From contig NZ_SJPY01000005.1 of NCBI RefSeq assembly GCF_007860185.1, positions 62,001 to 126,000 on the forward strand: a stretch of 64,000 nt of DNA. The letters are read 5' to 3'. This document shows, piece by piece, positions 48,125-57,492 of this stretch; within the stretch, counting starts at the first letter, position 1, and every line of letters begins with the position of its first letter. A program made the position numbers and the translations under genes. The notes beneath the pieces were generated by a model, which ran no database searches, was not told where the DNA came from, and was given only the letters and a program-made list of their open reading frames with translations. This stretch comes from Novipirellula aureliae (GTDB lineage Bacteria; Planctomycetota; Planctomycetia; Pirellulales; Pirellulaceae).

Positions 48125-48838
48125 TGAGTTATTACGAGGATATCCGGGCAGCAAATTGAGTATCGAGCAACTCCCTTCGAGGAGGAGAGTGCAGATGATA
48201 CCATCGAAACAGAGTCACGCAACGATCGTCTCGCTCGCATCGATCCTCCCTTGCCACAAATCGCTTTGCCCGCAAAATCATTTCAGATCAATCACAATCG
48301 ACGCCTCGCCCTCCGTAGCCGGCTCTTTGGGCAACCCGACGTTTGGGAGGACACGAGGATGAATAACAAAGTGGTCCTGTGAAATCGTAGGGTTCCAAAC
48401 GACTCCAAACGAAGACGTCTTCTAGGGTTCGCTGCTTCTAGGATTCGCTGCTCGAATTATGTGAAAATGAAGACTTTATTCGCTAATCACACCAACTTTT
48501 ACCCTCATGGCGAAACGAATGCTTTGTCCAGATTTAACTTTCAGGTGCGGTATTACGTGACGGGAGCTTCCCGCCCCAGTTCTGCGGCTGGAATCCACAG
48601 TCACAGCAAAACGCAACCTCGAAAGTTCCATTTTTGACGAAGCACTCGTCGACCGCGAATAACGAGCTTTCAGCGAGTTTTTCGCACAACTGCCCGTCCT
48701 CCACTTGTTCCGACGGGTCAGCAATCACCGCACGCCCCTCTTCAAACTGCGTTTGGGGGGGAAGAATGGCGGCCATCAGCGAGAAGTGTCGAAATGGGCA
48801 ACCTTTCTCGATTAAGCATGTCAAATGCGTCAAGTGCT
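48125..48838. other. 714-nt gap without a confident gene
   Basis: Contains a weak copy of the dispersed repeat (48519-48610: GCTTTGTCC, GGAATCCACAGTCACAG) and a direct repeat of GGGTTCGCTGCTTCTAGG type near 48424-48450. Short reading frames here have no recognisable domain. Confidence 0.5.
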
Positions 48839-49489
48839 TTATTGACGCCGAGCCTTTTTCTCCTGATACGTTAACGTATCGAGAACAACGCTCACACGGC
48901 GATGATCCGATCCCGTCAACCGACCAATTCGATGCTCAGTGCAAACGATATCGTTGCTGATCATCACATGGTCGATGACGAGACCAAACGGGAACAGTGG
49001 ATAACGATACCAAGTTGGAGTCAGGTCAAACCGGCTTCCCACTCGTTGCAGTTTAGTGGCGGTTTGAAGCTCATTGAAGTGTGGCGACCATGGTGTCAAA
49101 TTGAAATCACCCAACAATACAATCGGTGAATCCACCTGTTTCGAACCAAACGCCTTGATACGAGTCGCTAGTTGTGTCAATTGCTCATTTCGTAATCGCT
49201 GCTGCACTTCACCGATCGGTGGCAAAGGGTGAGTTGCATACAATCGCAACGAGCGCCCGTTTGGCACCTGAATCGTCGCGGCGATCGATTGGATATCGGT
49301 GTTTAATGTAAAGCGGTCGACTTCCTCCATCGGAAACCGAGAAAACACTCCGATTCCAAAATCCCCTCGGACTTCTGTATGCATCGTTATGTAAGGATGT
49401 CCGAACTGGAACAAGCCCGGCTGAAGCAAAATAGACGAACGATGAAACTCAGACATCAAGCAGTTATAGCCAACGCTTGTGACATCCAT
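48839..49489 (-). pseudogene. Endonuclease/exonuclease/phosphatase-family gene, N-terminally truncated
   Basis: The 216 residues match only the C-terminal two thirds of the family: GDFGIGVFSRFP, LLGDFNLTPWSPHF and VIDHVMISNDI, GSDHRRV at the end. The N-terminal part with the Asn and the metal-binding Glu is missing; only 49 nt separate the start from the next gene. Either it is a deletion remnant, or it is a shortened form that cannot bind Mg2+ in the usual way. The ATG at 49489 is not supported by homology. Confidence 0.65.
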
Positions 49490-49538
49490 GAACGAAAAGA
49501 ATTCCTAGCTTGCTCCGGACGTGGTCGCTCCCCTAAAT

Positions 49539-50045
49539 CTATTGCCGTCCAAGCTTTTCACGTTCATCCTGTTCTGCTTCTGAGATCCCAACGAAGATGA
49601 ACGGTAGATTGATCAAAATTGCGAGTAGAAAAGTCGCTGCAGCAGCAATACCAACAATCGCCCAATCAAAAAAAGCGGCAGCAAGGATAAAGGTTCCTAT
49701 TGCCAATGCCGTGAAAATCTTTAATGCCATTGCAATGCCAGCGGTTTCGGCGTCCAACTCGATCTCTTCGTCGGCTATTTCCGTTTGGCCAGTTCTGCGC
49801 AGTTCCGATCTCCGCGACCGTTGTTCGCAAAAATTGACCAAGGCCAAAGCCACGTAGACGACTGGGATCGGCAAGGCAGCTAGATACGCTGCTGGGCGAA
49901 GAAACAGAAACAATAGAATCGTCGCAACGATTAAGCCCATCAAGATGACACGCAACCCAATCTGCCAATGATGTGACATTCGATGTGCATCCGTGTCACA
50001 TAAACAATGCCCAAATTTCGAATCTTCGCTCGTTGTCGTACTCAT
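49539..50045 (-). CDS. Hypothetical membrane protein
   Basis: 168 residues from ATG 50045, preceded by ATTAGGAG at a good distance. Four transmembrane helices: about 30-48, 50-68, then 108-128 and 130-155, with a charged loop between (RSRRSELRRTGQTEIADEE). There is a Cys/His cluster near the N terminus (HCLCDTDAHRMSHH) of unknown meaning. Not recognised. It lies beside the truncated nuclease gene. Confidence 0.65.
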   Translation of the reverse strand: MSTTTSEDSKFGHCLCDTDAHRMSHHWQIGLRVILMGLIVATILLFLFLRPAAYLAALPIPVVYVALALVNFCEQRSRRSELRRTGQTEIADEEIELDAETAGIAMALKIFTALAIGTFILAAAFFDWAIVGIAAAATFLLAILINLPFIFVGISEAEQDEREKLGRQ

Positions 50046-50066
50046 TTGAATACTCCTAATTTTTGT

Positions 50067-50200
50067 AGCACGGCGGCTTTCCACCGTGCGCTATCTGATT
50101 TTCACGGTGGCGACCACCGTGCGACGCACAAGTGACCGTGCGACGCACAAGTGACCGTGCGACGCACAAGTGACCGTGCGACGCACAAGTGACCGTGCGA
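50067..50200 (+). repeat. Hairpin plus 19-nt tandem repeat, four copies
   Basis: CACGGCGG/CCACCGTG and CACGGTGG/CCACCGTG stems (50070-50118) followed by four exact copies of GTGCGACGCACAAGTGACC (50119-50194) and a partial fifth. A similar CACGGTGGGGACCGCCGTGC stem occurs at about 56951-56970. Confidence 0.9.
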
Positions 50201-50248
50201 ATACGGTTCCGTTTGATCCTGTCGCTGCCTCACCAATAACCGTTTCAT

Positions 50249-50989
50249 TCACCCACCCACTAATCTTACGGCAAGTAACAAACCGATCCCGAGACTAAAC
50301 GCTGCGAAGTGAAGTACGTTTGTCTTGATACTGTGATGATGTTTGATCTCGGGAATCAAATCCGCAGCACCGATGTACAAGAAGTTTCCTGCCGCGAACG
50401 GAACCAAGAACACAACATTGATCTGGTCCGACACCGCGTAGGCCAAAATGCCTCCCGCCAAGAAGGTCGCCGAGCAAAAGAAATTGAAGATCAATGCCTT
50501 CGTTGTTGTCCATCCGCCATGCACCAAGACTCCAAAATCGCCGAGTTCTTGGGGTACTTCATGAGCCGCGGCAACTAACCATGCAGTGATGCCCAAACGC
50601 ACGTCCACCATAAAACTGGCGGCGACAAACATGCCTCCGATCAGATTGTGAATTGCGTCGGCAATCAAAATCAAGTAGGTCAACGGAGGCGTGTCGTCCG
50701 CTGTTGCGTTGTGAGTGTGATGCCAATGCAGAAATTGCTCTAATGCCAAGAACAGCATAAAACCAGCCAACAACCAAAGGTAGATCGCCAGAGAATTGTG
50801 CATCTTGTCTACGGCTTCAGGAATCATGTGAAGTACCGCACCGCCAATCAATGACCCCGCGGCAAAGGCAACCAACGGCAAGAGTAACTTGTCGAGTGTC
50901 TCCTTTTTGATTACCAGCGTCACCGTACCCACTAATGAGATCACACTCATTGCGATGCTAGAGACCACGATCCATGCGAGTGTCGTCAA
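50249..50989 (-). CDS. ZIP-family divalent metal transporter
   Basis: 246 residues with about eight transmembrane helices. TM4 has HNLIGGMFVAASF and TM5 AAHEVPQELGDFGVL, the paired metal-binding motifs of ZIP proteins. A His-rich loop (HWHHTHN) lies between TM3 and TM4. Imports Zn2+ or a related ion; metal not deducible. Its start overlaps the stop of the CBS gene upstream by 4 nt, so the two are translationally coupled. Confidence 0.9.
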   Translation of the reverse strand: MTTLAWIVVSSIAMSVISLVGTVTLVIKKETLDKLLLPLVAFAAGSLIGGAVLHMIPEAVDKMHNSLAIYLWLLAGFMLFLALEQFLHWHHTHNATADDTPPLTYLILIADAIHNLIGGMFVAASFMVDVRLGITAWLVAAAHEVPQELGDFGVLVHGGWTTTKALIFNFFCSATFLAGGILAYAVSDQINVVFLVPFAAGNFLYIGAADLIPEIKHHHSIKTNVLHFAAFSLGIGLLLAVRLVGG

Positions 50990-51465
50990 CTTAGGCCCCC
51001 ATCAGCGGCCAAACGAACGACATCAAAGCTCGAAACGATTCCCAACAAGCTCATCTGTTCGCCTACAATCGGTACATGATGCACATGGTTTTCCAACATC
51101 AACTTCGCCACCTGTTGAAGTGTATCATTGGGCGCAGCGGTTGCAGGAACGGGCGTCATCGCAGTAGCTACCTTGTCGGTACCAAATGTATGCTGAATCA
51201 TCTCGCTAACCCAGAAGCAGTCCTCATACATCGGAAAGTCCACTTTCAGTGTCTGGCTAGCTGTTTGGAGACGCCCAAGCAAATCACTGACCGACAAAAT
51301 TCCTACAAGACAATCGGATTTGTCAACAACCGGAACCGCCGAAATCTGATTCTGCTTCAAAATCTCGATTGCATCATACACGGTGTCGCTCTCCATAACT
51401 TTCCGCGGGTCTCGCTGCATGAATTCTTCAACATGCGTCTGCAGTTTTTGTTTTTCGGCGTTCAT
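50986..51465 (-). CDS. CBS-pair protein coupled to the ZIP transporter
   Basis: 159 residues from ATG 51465, chosen because GGAGGTATCGAGA precedes it; upstream in-frame codons would add an unlikely leader. Two CBS motifs: DPRKVMESDTVYDAIEILKQ with VPVVDKSDCLVGILSVSDLL, and TPVPATAAPNDTLQQVAKLM with VPIVGEQMSLLGIVSSFDVV. Binds adenosine ligands in known relatives. Overlap with the ZIP start suggests it regulates the transporter or shares its control. Confidence 0.85.
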   Translation of the reverse strand: MNAEKQKLQTHVEEFMQRDPRKVMESDTVYDAIEILKQNQISAVPVVDKSDCLVGILSVSDLLGRLQTASQTLKVDFPMYEDCFWVSEMIQHTFGTDKVATAMTPVPATAAPNDTLQQVAKLMLENHVHHVPIVGEQMSLLGIVSSFDVVRLAADGGLS

Positions 51466-51827
51466 TCTCGATACCTCCGAAACAGAATCATACTCATGCC
51501 CCCTAGCGTGGCAAAACAAGACTTCGTTACTGCAACATTGCAATGATCATGCCGCCAGCAATATTATTGATACGGAGGAAACGAATATGTTTGTCGACAC
51601 CAAAGTTGCCCACATCCGCACACCCTAAGTGTCGTTTTCGCACACGTTTATGAGCATGGCGATCACTGGAGTTCTTCCTGGCCAATGGTCTTTCTTACCG
51701 CTGTCTGGGGTGAAGCGTCCGCAAAATGTTGATCCAGCAAGGGTCAATCAACCACCGCGCTAGCCCCATCGATGATTCCGGTTATCATAGCGTCTTCATT
51801 TCTCCATCCGCGAACCCGATTCAAACG
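51466..51827. other. 362-nt gap with a 13-codon frame behind a strong ribosome site
   Basis: At 51587-51628, ATG to TAA encodes a 13-residue peptide (MFVDTKVAHIRTP), preceded by ACGGAGGAAACG (51572-51583). The ribosome site is far better than usual here, which suggests either a leader peptide or the first codons of a lost gene. The rest holds the upstream region of the sigma factor. Confidence 0.4.
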
Positions 51828-52469
51828 ATGCAAACGTTTCCTGGCGACGCCAAGCAGTCGACGCCATCGTCCTTTGCGACGTCGGCATCTCTCCTTCATC
51901 GAGTCCAAGCGAACGACCAGACCGCTTGGTCTCGTTTGGTGGATTTATATGGTGTGATGGTGTACCGCTGGGCGGTTCGAGGTGGGCTATCGCACGATGA
52001 TGCCGCCGATGTCATGCAGGACGTTTTCATGGCGGTTGCCGGCGCAATTCGCCGTTTTGATCTGGCGGCAAAGGGCAAGTTCCGCGCTTGGTTATGGACG
52101 ATCACACGCAACAAGATCAATGATCATTTTCGTAGAAACGTGGCACGCGAGATCGCTCGGGGCGGTTCCACTGAACTGAACCGGATGAGCCAGATTCCCG
52201 AGAGTTGGACTGACAATTTGCCTGACAATTGGGATGAGAATGCTTCACCGATCAATCGAAGCGAAGTCGATTCGCTCTATCGACGAGCGATGCAATTGAT
52301 CGAAGGCGATTTCCAACCGCAAACCTGGCGAGCATTCTATCTGTCCGTGGTTGAGCAGAAGTCGACCGACGAGGTTGCTCGCGAATTGAACTTGTCGCCC
52401 AATAGTGTTCGGCAAGCCAAGTCGAGGGTGCTGCGGCGGCTGCGTGCCGAGTTGGATGTGGATCGGTAA
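51828..52469 (+). CDS. ECF-type RNA polymerase sigma factor
   Basis: 213 residues from ATG 51828; an upstream ATG at 51726 would add 34 weakly conserved residues. Region 2 is clear (WSRLVDLYGVMVYRWAVR, DAADVMQDVFMAVAGAI, FRAWLWTITRNKINDHFR) and region 4 ends with STDEVARELNLSPNSVRQAKSRVL. The gene is followed 93 nt later by a receptor-like kinase with a zinc-finger-like N terminus: the planctomycete ECF/kinase pairing, in which the kinase is thought to control the sigma factor. No classical anti-sigma gene is present. Direct repeats of ATTGTAGCGATCTG lie between the two genes (52497-52525). Confidence 0.9.
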   Translation: MQTFPGDAKQSTPSSFATSASLLHRVQANDQTAWSRLVDLYGVMVYRWAVRGGLSHDDAADVMQDVFMAVAGAIRRFDLAAKGKFRAWLWTITRNKINDHFRRNVAREIARGGSTELNRMSQIPESWTDNLPDNWDENASPINRSEVDSLYRRAMQLIEGDFQPQTWRAFYLSVVEQKSTDEVARELNLSPNSVRQAKSRVLRRLRAELDVDR

Positions 52470-52562
52470 ATTTCCTGTCACACCTTTACGTGATTGATTG
52501 TAGCGATCTGAATTGTAGCGATCTGGTACGATATATCATTCACTGTGGAGAAATAAACCGTG

Positions 52563-55500
52563 ATGACTGCACCCAAATGCCCGACCCAAAGCAAACTGAT
52601 TGATTATCTTTTGGGAAATGTGTCGGGCGACGATTGGCATCGAATCGCGGAACACTTGGATTCCTGTGAACATTGTGAGGCGACGATTTCCGCTCTCGAT
52701 GGCGAATCGGATACGCTGATCGAATCACTACGTAGGCCCGATATTAACGATGAAATCGAGTCAGAGGCGTATCAACGTGCTGTCCAGGGTGCCGTGGCAG
52801 CTTGGAGCGAATCAGCAGCCAAGTCAATGGTTCCATCCGTCAAACTGCGAGATTATGAGCTGATCGAGCCAATCGGATGCGGCGGAATGGCGACCGTTTA
52901 CCGAGCGATCCATACACGACTAAATCGTGAAGTGGCGATCAAAGTTTTACCTGCTCGTCTGCTACACGATGGCGGTCGAGTGGCCCGTTTTCAACGAGAG
53001 ATGCAGGCCGTCGGTTCGCTTCGTCATCACGCAATCGTCCAGGCAACCGATGGTGGTGAGGTCGATGGCGTTCACTTCTTGGTGATGGAGATCGTCGATG
53101 GCCTCGACTGCAATAAATTGTCTCGGTTGACTGGCCAGTGGTCGATCGAGAACGCTTGTCGACTAGCCCATCAAACCGCTTTGGGGATGGCTCATGTTCA
53201 CGAATTCGGAATGGTTCATCGCGACTTGAAACCGTCCAACTTGATGGTCACTCGCGATGGGGAGGTCAAGATTTTGGATCTTGGCTTGGCACGTATCGCC
53301 AGCGAACCGACCGTTGAGGATGAGCTGACCACGGTGGGCCAGCTAATGGGGACTCTTGACTACATGGCTCCGGAACAATTGGAAGACTCGCACGTTGCGG
53401 ATCAGCGGTCCGATATCTACTCACTCGGCGCGACGCTCTTCAAACTGCTGACCGGCGTAGCTCCTCGGGCTGGTGCACCGCGTGAAAGCGTGCTGACAAA
53501 AATTCGACGTATCTCATCGGAGCCAGCGGTTTCGATCGCTTTGCGTCGTGGTGACTTGCCGGGCGAATTGGTCCTGCTCGTTGATTCGATGCTTTCCGCT
53601 TCGCCTGTGGATCGCCCCAAGTCGATGAATGAAGTGGTCGAGCGGATCGAGGGATTGGCTCAGGATAGCGATTTAGGATCGTTAGTCAGCGAAGCGGAGA
53701 AGATCGAGCAATCCGTTGGTCAGGAACGCGAAGCGTCGGTGGGTCCGTTGCCGAGCGAAAGATCGACTCCGAAGGTGCTTCCGGTTGTATCCGAAGCCAA
53801 TGGCAAGCCACCTCGTCGGACATTGCCGTGGATCATTGCAGCGGCAGGTTCAATGGCCGCGTTTGTCTTGGGTGCTGTGATTATTTTGCAAACGAGTTCG
53901 GGGCAATTGGTGATCGAAACCGCTTCGCCCGATGTGGAAGTACGTCTGTTGAAGTCGGGACACCCGCATCAGAACATGACGTTGACGGATCATGCACAAA
54001 CATTCCGGCTCGGTGCGGGTGAGTACGAGATCGAGATTGTCAGTGATGCGGACGGTTTGGTGGTCGAAAATGGTCACTACACGTTGCGGAGGGGAGAAAC
54101 GTGGCTGGCAAAAGTTGGTCCGAAGGATAAACGCAGCGAGCTCGGAGAGCACGCCGACACTACGAAGGTTGACCCGAACCAGCCGACTTATCAAGACAAA
54201 ACAATTGACGAGTGGATCGATCTTTTGGGACGTGAACGCAGTCCCGAACAATTGGTTCACGCAACGAAGGCGTTCGAGCGACTGGCTGAACCAGCACGCG
54301 TTGGCGATGCCGTTGCGGCATTGGTCCAGGTCGTGTCGTATCAAGATGACGATGATACATACACGAGCGGTGGGACGGACACGAACGTCGTCTATGCGGT
54401 GCAGGAGTACTTGGCTAAACAGGATCAGCAAACCGTTGCTGACATGTTGACAAGGAAACTCGGTGACGGCAGTGACCGCGAAAAACAATTCATTCTGAAG
54501 TATCTCAATGGATACACCGCTCGAATAAAAGGCAAGGTCCGCGATTCCTATTTGCCATTGTTAGCGAGCCTATGGGACGACGATTCATTCACGGGTCGAG
54601 AGGAATTGTTGTTTGCTCTGATCAACTATGCACCGGCCGACACACTCCTTCCAAGGCTAGTAAATGCCCTTGATAACAAAGAAGCTTTTATTCGTCTGAT
54701 GGCTGCGGATGAGTTGATTAAGCGAGACGTACACGCTGACGCGGTCGTTGCGACGCTGAGCGAGATTTTAGCACGTGACAAGCAGTCAGCATACCGATTA
54801 AAAGCTGCATGGAGTCTTGGCGATCTTGGACCCAAAGCTGCGTCGGCGTACCCATTGTTAGTCAGTATCGTGCAAAGTGATGATGCCGATTTGGATGTAG
54901 ATGTCCATTCTTTCTTCGCGGGTCCGAAGTCGATGACCACAATCAAAGATGCCTCTATCGGCGCGTTGGCAAAAATCGGCAACATGGATGCGTTTCCCAT
55001 TCTGTTTGACCAGTGGAAAACGCGACTCGATTCGGCTAATGACGGCCGCGGTACCCATAGCGCAGAATCGGTCGCCAAAGCAATCGAAGCGCTTTCTGGT
55101 ATGAAACCAAGGGTTAAAGTGGTCAGTCGGGTAAGGACGATCTACTGGACGATCGAAGGAGTGTCATTAACCCTTATCTATCGTGCTACATTTAATCATA
55201 CCGTTTCCTCCCCGGTTTCCCCGACTTGGGCCGAAAAACTGCTAGCGGTCGAGGAAGATGTTCCAGTAGAAGATTTGATCGGTTATGCGAATCATGTCGA
55301 CCCACGCCCCGATGCTGCTCAAGCGAAGTTGCAAGTTGAGTTGATCTTGCTGTTGGCAAAGTATCAACAGGCCAGCGAAACATTGGCGACTTTGTTGCGA
55401 CACGCCGAAGGGATTAGCCGCAGAAGTCAAACGGAAAATACGGCTGCTAAGTCGAATCGTTCTGATGCGGCCAAAGTCTTCGAGGAAGCAGCAGAAACGT

Positions 55501-56159
55501 GGATTCGTGAACAGGAAGACCAACCCGAATCGCTACTGGAGCAGCTTGTTCAGTCTTGTGAAGCAGGGTCAACGACTTCCTGCGATGTTGCACTTAAACT
55601 GCTCGATCGGATGGATCGAAAAATGCAAACTCGTGCAATCGCCAGTGCACTCCTGTTCGGTGTCCAATACGCAAACGACGATCAATTTGTCGTCGAAACG
55701 GTCGTGTCGTGGCATAAGAACAAAGAGAACCGGCAACAAGTCAATGAATTCATGCGCACTACTAAATCCATTTCTTGGTCCCATATTGCACGCTTTCTTT
55801 TTCAAAACGGGCTTGCCGATGATGACACCCGAGCGATCGTGTTGGATCGATTCAAGGAATACTCCAACATTCGCAATCTTGTGCTCACGGACATATTGCA
55901 ATCGCTTGAAGTCCATCCTGAAAATGTTGATTTCGTCATCGAGCTGTTAAGGCATCCAGCACTCGACGTCGTCAAGAGCGATGATGGAGCGTCCGTGCGC
56001 GCGAGTCACTACCTGCCGCAACTGGAGTTCGTTCCCGAAGATCATCGCCAAGCATTCGTCCCCTGGCTAGAGGAACTCAGAAAATCCGCCAACAAAGCCG
56101 AGTCGGAAGCTGCCAACGCCTGGTTGAAACTCTGGCGTCCTGAATTGGGCTTTGAGTAG
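52563..56159 (+). CDS. Receptor-like Ser/Thr protein kinase with anti-sigma-like N terminus and HEAT-like repeats
   Basis: 1198 residues. The N terminus holds a zinc-binding anti-sigma-like motif (HRIAEHLDSCEHCEATI). The kinase domain spans about 95-365: glycine loop IGCGGMATVYRA, VAIKVLP, HRDLKPSNLMV (about 219), DLGLARI in place of DFG, then APE as MAPEQLE. A transmembrane helix at about 421-442 follows a linker. The outer part has a beta domain and ~650 residues of helical HEAT-like repeats (LPRLVNALDNKEAFIRLMAADELIKRD, in parts). It pairs with the ECF sigma factor upstream. ATG 52563 is preferred to the GTG one codon earlier. Confidence 0.92.
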   Translation: MTAPKCPTQSKLIDYLLGNVSGDDWHRIAEHLDSCEHCEATISALDGESDTLIESLRRPDINDEIESEAYQRAVQGAVAAWSESAAKSMVPSVKLRDYELIEPIGCGGMATVYRAIHTRLNREVAIKVLPARLLHDGGRVARFQREMQAVGSLRHHAIVQATDGGEVDGVHFLVMEIVDGLDCNKLSRLTGQWSIENACRLAHQTALGMAHVHEFGMVHRDLKPSNLMVTRDGEVKILDLGLARIASEPTVEDELTTVGQLMGTLDYMAPEQLEDSHVADQRSDIYSLGATLFKLLTGVAPRAGAPRESVLTKIRRISSEPAVSIALRRGDLPGELVLLVDSMLSASPVDRPKSMNEVVERIEGLAQDSDLGSLVSEAEKIEQSVGQEREASVGPLPSERSTPKVLPVVSEANGKPPRRTLPWIIAAAGSMAAFVLGAVIILQTSSGQLVIETASPDVEVRLLKSGHPHQNMTLTDHAQTFRLGAGEYEIEIVSDADGLVVENGHYTLRRGETWLAKVGPKDKRSELGEHADTTKVDPNQPTYQDKTIDEWIDLLGRERSPEQLVHATKAFERLAEPARVGDAVAALVQVVSYQDDDDTYTSGGTDTNVVYAVQEYLAKQDQQTVADMLTRKLGDGSDREKQFILKYLNGYTARIKGKVRDSYLPLLASLWDDDSFTGREELLFALINYAPADTLLPRLVNALDNKEAFIRLMAADELIKRDVHADAVVATLSEILARDKQSAYRLKAAWSLGDLGPKAASAYPLLVSIVQSDDADLDVDVHSFFAGPKSMTTIKDASIGALAKIGNMDAFPILFDQWKTRLDSANDGRGTHSAESVAKAIEALSGMKPRVKVVSRVRTIYWTIEGVSLTLIYRATFNHTVSSPVSPTWAEKLLAVEEDVPVEDLIGYANHVDPRPDAAQAKLQVELILLLAKYQQASETLATLLRHAEGISRRSQTENTAAKSNRSDAAKVFEEAAETWIREQEDQPESLLEQLVQSCEAGSTTSCDVALKLLDRMDRKMQTRAIASALLFGVQYANDDQFVVETVVSWHKNKENRQQVNEFMRTTKSISWSHIARFLFQNGLADDDTRAIVLDRFKEYSNIRNLVLTDILQSLEVHPENVDFVIELLRHPALDVVKSDDGASVRASHYLPQLEFVPEDHRQAFVPWLEELRKSANKAESEAANAWLKLWRPELGFE

Positions 56160-56539
56160 CTAGCCCGGATGATTCATGGGCTTGCAAATTGTTTTGCTAA
56201 TGTCAACGCCTTCAAGCGTTGACGTTCATTGCTCGAAAAACAGTCTGCGTATTAGCCGGGCTAGAGCGTGGGAAATCAATCGTTCATCGTCTGGCGACGG
56301 TAGCTATCCAAACACGTGCGGCACACGAATTGCTTGATATTCGACCTCCCCCAAAGGCGGGCAGAAGAAGGCAAGGTGGATCGCTGTTCATGAGCTCTGT
56401 GCAACTTCGCACATGTTTCGTTTCGGAAAGAATCAAAAAGTCACACTCGGCCCCAGTCTAGCGAACCGTTCACGGTGTCGATGCGTTCGAAGTAGAATTC
56501 GATGACGCTTCCAATTCATTCTCGGGAGGGAATCAAGCA
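56160..56539. other. 380-nt gap with a small hairpin
   Basis: GTCAACGC (56202-56209) and GCGTTGAC (56216-56223) form an 8-bp stem with a 6-nt loop 40 nt after the kinase stop; no T-run. Short frames here show no domain. GGGAGGGAATC precedes the next gene. Confidence 0.5.
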
Positions 56540-56854
56540 ATGCAGGATTTATCCGCGATTCGACAGCGTCTGCAGCACGATCTTCGAGAACAGATCCAGC
56601 GGGTCGAGAACTTCGAAAATCGCTTGCGGCAACCAGGGGACGAGGATTGGGAGGAACAAGCTACGCAGCGGTCCAATGATGAAGTGCTGCAATCGCTGAG
56701 TGTTCAAGCTCACGAAGAGATCGAACAAATTCGGCGCGCGATCAGTCGTATTGATGAGGGCAGCTACGGACGGTGTGCCAGGTGCGACAAGCCAATATCC
56801 CAGGCGCGGTTAGAGCTAATGCCCTACACAACCACATGTGTTGATTGCGCATAG
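56540..56854 (+). CDS. DksA/TraR-type zinc-finger protein
   Basis: 104 residues: coiled-coil N-terminal part (to about 70), IDEGSYGRCARCDKPIS and TTTCVDCA forming a C4 zinc finger (C-x2-C, then C-x2-C). Small DksA/TraR-family members bind the RNA polymerase secondary channel. GGGAGGGAATCAAGCA is a good ribosome site. The coiled-coil is shorter than in DksA of E. coli (151 residues), as in TraR/YbiI-type proteins. A 15-nt repeat begins at the stop codon. Confidence 0.88.
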   Translation: MQDLSAIRQRLQHDLREQIQRVENFENRLRQPGDEDWEEQATQRSNDEVLQSLSVQAHEEIEQIRRAISRIDEGSYGRCARCDKPISQARLELMPYTTTCVDCA

Positions 56855-56898
56855 AAAATCAAAAGGCGGAAAATCAAAAGGCGGAAAATCAAAAGGCG
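56854..56898 (+). repeat. 15-nt tandem repeat, three copies
   Basis: Unit GAAAATCAAAAGGCG, three exact copies starting at the last base of the DksA-type gene. It contains AAAAGGCGG and would be transcribed between the two genes. Confidence 0.9.
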
Positions 56899-56991
56899 GC
56901 GAAGCGGATAGAACTCGGTGGTCCCCCGCCGTATGATTGTCATCCATCAGCACGGTGGGGACCGCCGTGCTACGCTGAAAAGGTGAGTAAA

Positions 56992-57492
56992 ATGAAACTG
57001 CAACCGGTACCGAATACCAATGATCTAATGAAAGTCGTAACTCACACGGTCGCTCCCGAGACTCGCTTGGCAGACGTGATCGACTATCTGACGCGTTGCG
57101 GCGTGTCCAGCGTGTTAGTGGTCCGGGAGGAAAATGGCAAGCGAGTCTTGTTGGGCTTGCTCTCGGAAGGTGACTGTTTAGAGCATCTTAGCAATGAACT
57201 GTTTTACGGATCGCCCATGCCGATCCAAACGGCGGCTACGATTATGAAACGGCATCCGTTGTGCGTCACGACGGACACTGATGTTTTCGCATTGTCTTCG
57301 ATCTTTGTTAGCCACAACTATCATTACTTGCCAGTCATTGAAGGACAATTTCTTGTTGGGATCGTTTGTCGAAGTGACGTGCTGCGATCATTGGACGAGT
57401 ATTATCGTCAGTGGGTGAAACTGCACGATGATGAACGAACACCGATCGATGTTCATGAAATCATGAACCATCGGTTTCTAGTCAAAGTGTGA
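56992..57492 (+). CDS. CBS-pair protein
   Basis: 166 residues from ATG 56992 with AAGGTGAGTAA before it; codons upstream run through the repeat and a hairpin, so the inner start is preferred. Two CBS motifs: APETRLADVIDYLTRCGVSSVLV with LLGLLSEGDCL, and TDTDVFALSSIFVSHNYHYLPVI with VGIVCRSDVL. Probably a nucleotide-sensing regulator; no partner gene is evident. Confidence 0.8.
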   Translation: MKLQPVPNTNDLMKVVTHTVAPETRLADVIDYLTRCGVSSVLVVREENGKRVLLGLLSEGDCLEHLSNELFYGSPMPIQTAATIMKRHPLCVTTDTDVFALSSIFVSHNYHYLPVIEGQFLVGIVCRSDVLRSLDEYYRQWVKLHDDERTPIDVHEIMNHRFLVKV

